Part shown: positions 60,701-64,000 of the stretch, piece by piece
How positions within the stretch are numbered: position 1 is the stretch's first letter
Layout of the letters: the number at the start of each line of letters is the position of its first letter
DNA from: Aplectana chamaeleonis
Lineage: Eukaryota > Nematoda > Chromadorea > Rhabditida > Cosmocercidae
Assembly: GCA_029168955.1 (NCBI GenBank)
Contig: JAPDOI010000384.1
Span: 62,001 to 126,000 of the forward strand
Length of the DNA: 64,000 nt
Direction: 5' to 3'
The notes under the pieces: model-generated
Database searches by the model: none
The model's input: the letters and a program-made list of their open reading frames with translations, nothing else
Told to the model about the DNA's origin: nothing
Translations under genes and position numbers: made by a program

Positions 60701-61380
60701 CCAGGCTCCGCAGCGGCTCCTGGTAGGCTATTTCCCGGATTCTAGCGGAACGGACGAGAAGTAGCCGAGAATTAGCCGAGCGATCCCCGAAAAATAACAG
60801 AAGTAAACAAAAGTAACCAAGACGCAACCTTCGCCGGCTCGCCGAGCCATCATCTGGCGCCGCCAGCGGTTGGGCGGGGCCTTCAGGGGCTGAACGAGGT
60901 TCATGTACCTCGAGCTTGGATAATTGAACCGACGGAGGTGCTGACATCATAATCATGCCTCTGGGATGCGCCGTATATCTGCCTGGAGAGCATTATTTCT
61001 CGGCTATTTTGCAGCGAGCATTATTTAGCGGCAACTTATCGGCTATTTCGCGGCGAGCATTATTTGGCGGCAATTTCGCGGCTATTACGCGGCAAGCAGG
61101 TACTTTGCGGTTATTTCGCGGCTAATTCTCGGCCAAAACTCCCAGAGTACATGGCAGGATGGCTTCCAAATATTTTTTTTTCAGGGAGCAGCTGAATAAG
61201 CAGAATAAAGTGCGCAGCAAAGAACTTGCAGGGAAGAAGAAGAGTACTGAAACCAACTCTGATACGCTGAGAGGTGTGCAAAGTATTCAAGACATACCGG
61301 AAGAACAGCGTTCCGTCCTTCTACGGAACATAAACCCGCCACCGGCAAAGGTGACACCTTGCGGCCAGCCATGTGCATAG
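57696..61380 (+). CDS. Family gene P4, five exons, start uncertain
   Basis: Exons are 57696 (or 57709)-57872, 58201-58377, 58435-58488, 60591-60628 and 61185-61380. Used from the ATG at 57696 they give 213 residues in frame. That ATG lies in a MITE. If instead the exon starts at 57709 after TTAG, it enters in phase 1 exactly like exon 2 of P2 and P3, and a short first exon would lie upstream. The first part reads PAAFGAGGATIVFNWKIMRQ, not Lys-rich. The second is proline- then lysine-rich (KKSEQIEKQLENTVLL). The last exon has QNKVRSKELAGKKK and SDTLRGVQSIQD. The last intron enters in phase 2 as in the others. Intron 5' of 60591 holds R4 and E6; the last intron holds an SL-like MITE. Confidence 0.6.
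58762..59404. mobile_element. CTCAG foldback element E6 (643 bp)
   Basis: Ends CTCAGGTACTCAGGACGAC and CTCAGGTACTCAGAGCGAC, TA on both sides. The matching uninterrupted site is at about 17160 in R4 copy 2. Contains the minus-strand module m6; arms rich in CGCCGGCC words. Confidence 0.8.
59031..59162 (-). ncRNA. snRNA/SL-RNA-like module m6
   Basis: Minus strand: TATAAAA (59162-59156), GAAG/GTGACTTCGAGTCAC with the GT in the stem, Sm-like ATTTTTGA (59069-59062; last G changed), and a 3' hairpin in which GGAT/ATCC pairs. Ten G residues follow. The altered Sm-like site suggests decay. Confidence 0.35.
60141..60590. repeat. R6-related sequence in an intron of P4
   Basis: GGAACTCAGGATTCAAGTCAGA, given by key word ACTCAGGATTCAAGTCAG, and AATATCAAGCATT match 61655-61700 and 62950-62975. 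Poly-C at 60340. Two AAGAAAAAATCTTGGGTGTCC-like blocks repeat at 60328 and 60500. Confidence 0.5.
60671..61147. mobile_element. 477-bp foldback MITE with SL1-like sequence, copy 2
   Basis: Ends CTCTGAGATTTCTGGCCGCG and CTCTGGGAGTTTTGGCCGAG, TA on both sides; opposite orientation to 43089-43612. It fills the last intron of P4, which would otherwise be about 77 bases. Confidence 0.85.
60909..60930 (-). ncRNA. SL1-like sequence, diverged copy
   Basis: On the minus strand, GGTTCAATTATCCAAGCTCG followed by AG, 18 of 22 positions as in SL1 and sharing the T-to-C change at base 5 with the copy at 43334. It too is followed by GTAC. Surrounding 60 bases upstream and 100 downstream are conserved between the two elements. 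Confidence 0.4.
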
Positions 61381-61751
61381 ATAACCCAGGCCCATTTTGT
61401 GTGTGGTAACTCAAACTGTATGTCTAGCCAATTTCATGACAATATGTAATCAATCCAAGAGACTGCAATGTAAAACAGCATCGCCAGATTCGTTAAAACG
61501 TCGAACAAAATATCAATTGAATTTTTGTAAATAAATCGTTGAAAATGGAGTTGTACAGAAGATAATACAACTTTACTAGCACAATGAGTTCTCCGACATG
61601 GTTACCTTCGCGCGAGAAATTGGAGTTATTCAGTGTCTCGGCACTATATTAGACGGGGGGGGCACTCAGGATTCAAGTCAGAATTGAAATGAACTGCTTA
61701 TTATAAACGCTATCAATCGAAGTATTTCTGTAGAATTTTTATAGCAACAAA
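61381..61751. other. 3' flank of P4, then R6 repeat
   Basis: AATAAA occurs at 61531 (GTAAATAAATCG), about 150 bases after the P4 stop, as a possible poly(A) signal. From 61655 the sequence is an R6 repeat beginning with a G run. Confidence 0.4.
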
Positions 61752-61911
61752 CTCAGACAGTAGGTGCGGGCGAATCGCTGGCTTTTGGTGGGCGGATCGA
61801 CATCCCCCCGCCATCCGCACGCCAGTAGCCAGCGATCCGCCCTCGATGCCACATGTGGGTTATTCCGATGGTTCCCACCACGGTCTCCGTGTGCGGGACC
61901 ACCCCCCCCCT

Positions 61912-62051
61912 AGCCGTGAGGACCATCCCCTCAGCTGCCAAAAATTATTCTCCGGCTTCTGAGTGATCCTTCAAAGGTGACTTGAAGTCACCTTCCAGGA
62001 TCCGCCTCGAAACGCCGAGTGAGGATTCAGTACGATGGAGCGCCTTTCATA
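61912..62051 (-). ncRNA. snRNA/SL-RNA-like module m7
   Basis: Minus strand: TATGAAA in place of TATAAAA (62051-62045), GAAG/GTGACTTCAAGTCACC with the GT in the stem, Sm-like AATTTTTGG (61946-61938), hairpin AGCTGAGGGGATGGTCCTCA with CGGCT, then nine G. Best Sm-like match together with m4. Confidence 0.4.
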
Positions 62052-62494
62052 CCCTTCGGTTTGTTTACTCTGAGCATGATACTGATGCCAGAAAAGAACT
62101 CTTCAATGATGGACAACTCAGGCAATAGGTGCGGACTGACCGCTGGCGATCAAGACCTCTGCGGGCGGTACGGCAGCAAGTTGCGGGCGGATATCGCTGC
62201 CAATCGTGGCCTCGCCGGGCGGATCGCTGCCTCTCGTTGTCTCCGCGGGCGGATCGCTGCGTTTTGGCGGGCGGATAGCGGCACCTGAAAAAAATTATCA
62301 CGCTAGCGGGCGGATCGCCGGCAAGCTCTGAAGCGGCGATCCACCCGCAAGGGCTTTCATAGCCAGCGATCCTCCCGCCACTGCTTTGATAGCCAACAAC
62401 CCGCCCGCTCGAATTTTACACGGTGAAACTTTTCAGTCATTGACGAGTTCTTTTCTGGTATCAGTATCATGCTCAGAGTAAACAAACTGAAGGG

Positions 62495-62634
62495 TATAAA
62501 AGGCGCTCCATCGCGCTGAATGCTCCCTCGGCATTTCGAGGCCGATCCTGGAAGGGGACTTCAAGTCACCTTTGAAGAACCACCCAGAAGCAGGAGAATA
62601 GTTTTTGGCAGCTGAGGGGATGGTCCCCACGGCT
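62495..62634 (+). ncRNA. snRNA/SL-RNA-like module m8
   Basis: TATAAAA at 62495; 60 bases to GGAAG then GGGAC, where the usual GT is changed to GG, so a donor role is lost in this copy. Sm-like AGTTTTTGG (62600-62608), hairpin AGCTGAGGGGATGGTCCCCA with CGGCT, then nine G. Confidence 0.35.
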
Positions 62635-62974
62635 AGGGGGGGGGTCCCGCACACGGAGACAGTGGTGGGAACCATCGGAATAACCCACATGTGGCATCGA
62701 GGGCGGATCGCTGGCTAACGGCGGGCGGATCGCTGGCTACTGGAGGGGAATCGCTGGCTAACGGCGGGCGGATCGCTGGCTACTGGAGGGGAATCGCTGG
62801 CTACTGGCGAGCGGATAGCTGGCTACAGGCGGGAGGGGATGTCGATCCGCCCCCCAAAAGCGAGCGATACGCCCGCAACTTGCTGGCGTACCGCCCCCAG
62901 AGGTCTTGATTGCCAGCGGTCAGTCCGCACCTATTGTCTGAGATGATTGATAGCAATATCAAGCATCTTTTTCA

Positions 62975-64000
62975 GGTTTTCACGGAGAAGATGAATTTCA
63001 AGAGTGATGGAGCGTCAACCTGGAGAGTTCTAAAGAAGATCTCTGGCAAGAGCACCTCCTCCACCAACAACACTACGATCGAGTTCGAGAATGGAGTCTT
63101 CAAATCGGGAAAGGAGGCTGCAACTGCTCTCGGAAAGAATTTTTTCATAACTCAGGCTAAGAGAGGGAAACAGAATCGAGTGACTGTAAGAGAGCTCTGT
63201 AAGTTGCCACTCATGAATGAAGCAGAAGCAGTGACGCCCGCGCAGATTAAAAAGGTGGTAAAAGAGATGCGCAACTCGAAGGCTGTAGGGCCGCATGGCA
63301 TTAGTCTAGCGGTCTTGAAGAAACTGCCGACTGAGATTGTGCCAATCCTGGCTGACGTCATCAACACATCCTTTCGCACGTGTATCGTACCCCAAGACTG
63401 GAAAATGGCAAGCGTCGTTCCGTTGCCTAAGGCAGGTAAATCACCATCGACGGCTAAGGGATACAGGCCAATAAGTCTTTTATCACCAATTGTCAAGGTC
63501 GCTGAGAAACTGGTTGTCAAGGAGCTTGCCGAGCATAATAACAATCAGCAGCACCAACATGGATTCCGCAAATTACACTCTACCACCACGGCGCTGCTGG
63601 AGATTGTGAGCTATGTTTAGGATGGCTTCAACGCCACCAAGCCTCAACGCACTGTTGGTGTAGCCCTGGACCTCACGAAAGCTTTTGATTCTGTCAACTT
63701 GGGCATACTGTATGAGAAGCTATTGAGGTCCACCATCCCGTCTTGGCAGAAGCGATGGATTACTGCACTCATCAAAGGGCGCCGAGCAAAAGTGCTGTTT
63801 CAGGGACATGTCTCTAATAGCATCCCGATCGCTGCCGGTGTCCCTCAAGGAGGAGTCATATCGCCTGCTCTGTTCAGTCTTTACCTGGAAGATTTGCCCG
63901 TCCCCCCAAGTGACATCAAAGCCGTTGCGTATGCGGATGACATCACCATCTTGTGCCGGGACAAAGACATTAATATAGCTGCACGCAAGATCAATTGCTA
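62975..64000 (+). pseudogene. Non-LTR retrotransposon reverse transcriptase (CR1/Sam-like), one stop, cut by window end
   Basis: The frame starts near EKMNFKSDGASTWRVLKKIS, the linker before the reverse transcriptase. It continues through KAVGPHGISLAVLKKLP, WKMASVVPLPKAGKSP, YRPISLLSPIVKVAEKL and HGFRKLHSTTTALLEI, palm motif A LDLTKAFDSV, GVPQGGVISPALFS and YADDITILC (catalytic aspartates present). A single TAG at 63618-63620 interrupts an otherwise open frame of over 1 kb. The endonuclease part is missing upstream, where an R6 repeat and foldback E8 abut it, so the copy is 5'-truncated. The style of motifs fits the CR1/Sam group of nematodes. The rest lies outside the window. Confidence 0.85.

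Larger units (their letters stand above)
61752..62942. mobile_element. Composite CTCAG foldback element E7/E8
   Basis: Outer ends CTCAGACAGTAGGTGCGG and CTCAGACAATAGGTGCGG. An additional terminus, CTCAGGCAATAGGTGCGG, lies inside at 62117, so one element is probably nested in or recombined with another. Two modules point outward: m7 (minus) and m8 (plus). Arms contain repeated GGCGGGCGGATCGCTGGCTA units. No single clear target duplication. Confidence 0.7.

Overview
The window is nuclear DNA of a nematode, most probably a rhabditid or strongylid (clade V). The evidence is short introns of about 50-60 bases with TTTCAG-like acceptors, a near-exact copy of the nematode SL1 spliced-leader sequence inside a repeat, a Tc3-type transposase with its own small intron, RTE-, CR1/Sam- and Penelope-like retroelement remnants, and tRNA-derived repeats. 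No bacterial gene organisation is visible. Most of the 64 kb is repeat: I count more than 35 palindromic (foldback/MITE-like) elements, many nested, whose target-site duplications can often be read directly.

Layout. 0-10 kb holds a small minus-strand gene of unknown function (1.5-2.05 kb) and three related minus-strand exons (5.3-9.4 kb); one of them resembles the N-terminal region of prolyl oligopeptidase. 10.7-13.4 kb is a complete Mutator-like element with 1,023-bp terminal inverted repeats, a 9-bp target duplication and a degenerate C2H2 zinc-finger core. 13.5-22 kb is almost wholly nested palindromic repeats. 21.3-27 kb contains a 1.05-kb direct duplication, a tRNA-Gly pseudogene in the loop of a palindrome, and a duplicated segment that is the empty site of one hairpin element. 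27.7-29.9 kb is a palindrome carrying an internally deleted mariner.

From about 23.9 to 61.4 kb the plus strand carries a tandem family of small Lys/Arg/Ser-rich genes. There are three well-supported members (38.07-40.07, 49.28-54.13 and about 57.7-61.38 kb), one partial member (30.2-36.6 kb), one truncated pseudogene (42.6-43.0 kb) and a possible lone terminal exon (23.9 kb). Their last two exons share intron phases, and four of them share a C-terminal motif of the type SDTLKGVDSIHN. Their introns are swollen by insertions: an apparently intact Tc3-like transposon sits in one, an RTE remnant in the same gene, and several foldback elements in others.

The most unusual feature is a family of foldback elements with termini beginning CTCAG or a close variant (CTCAA, CTTAG). 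Ten copies of one internal module were found in them (7.0, 18.3, 45.6, 50.4, 52.1, 51.8/52.7, 56.5, 59.1, 61.9 and 62.5 kb). Each module has a TATA-like box, 59-61 bases to a GT in a short hairpin (where measured), an Sm-like site (A-U4-5-G), a covarying 3' hairpin, and usually a poly-G run. This layout resembles snRNA or spliced-leader RNA genes. Separately, two copies of another MITE carry an SL1-like sequence followed by GT. Whether either is transcribed cannot be told from sequence.
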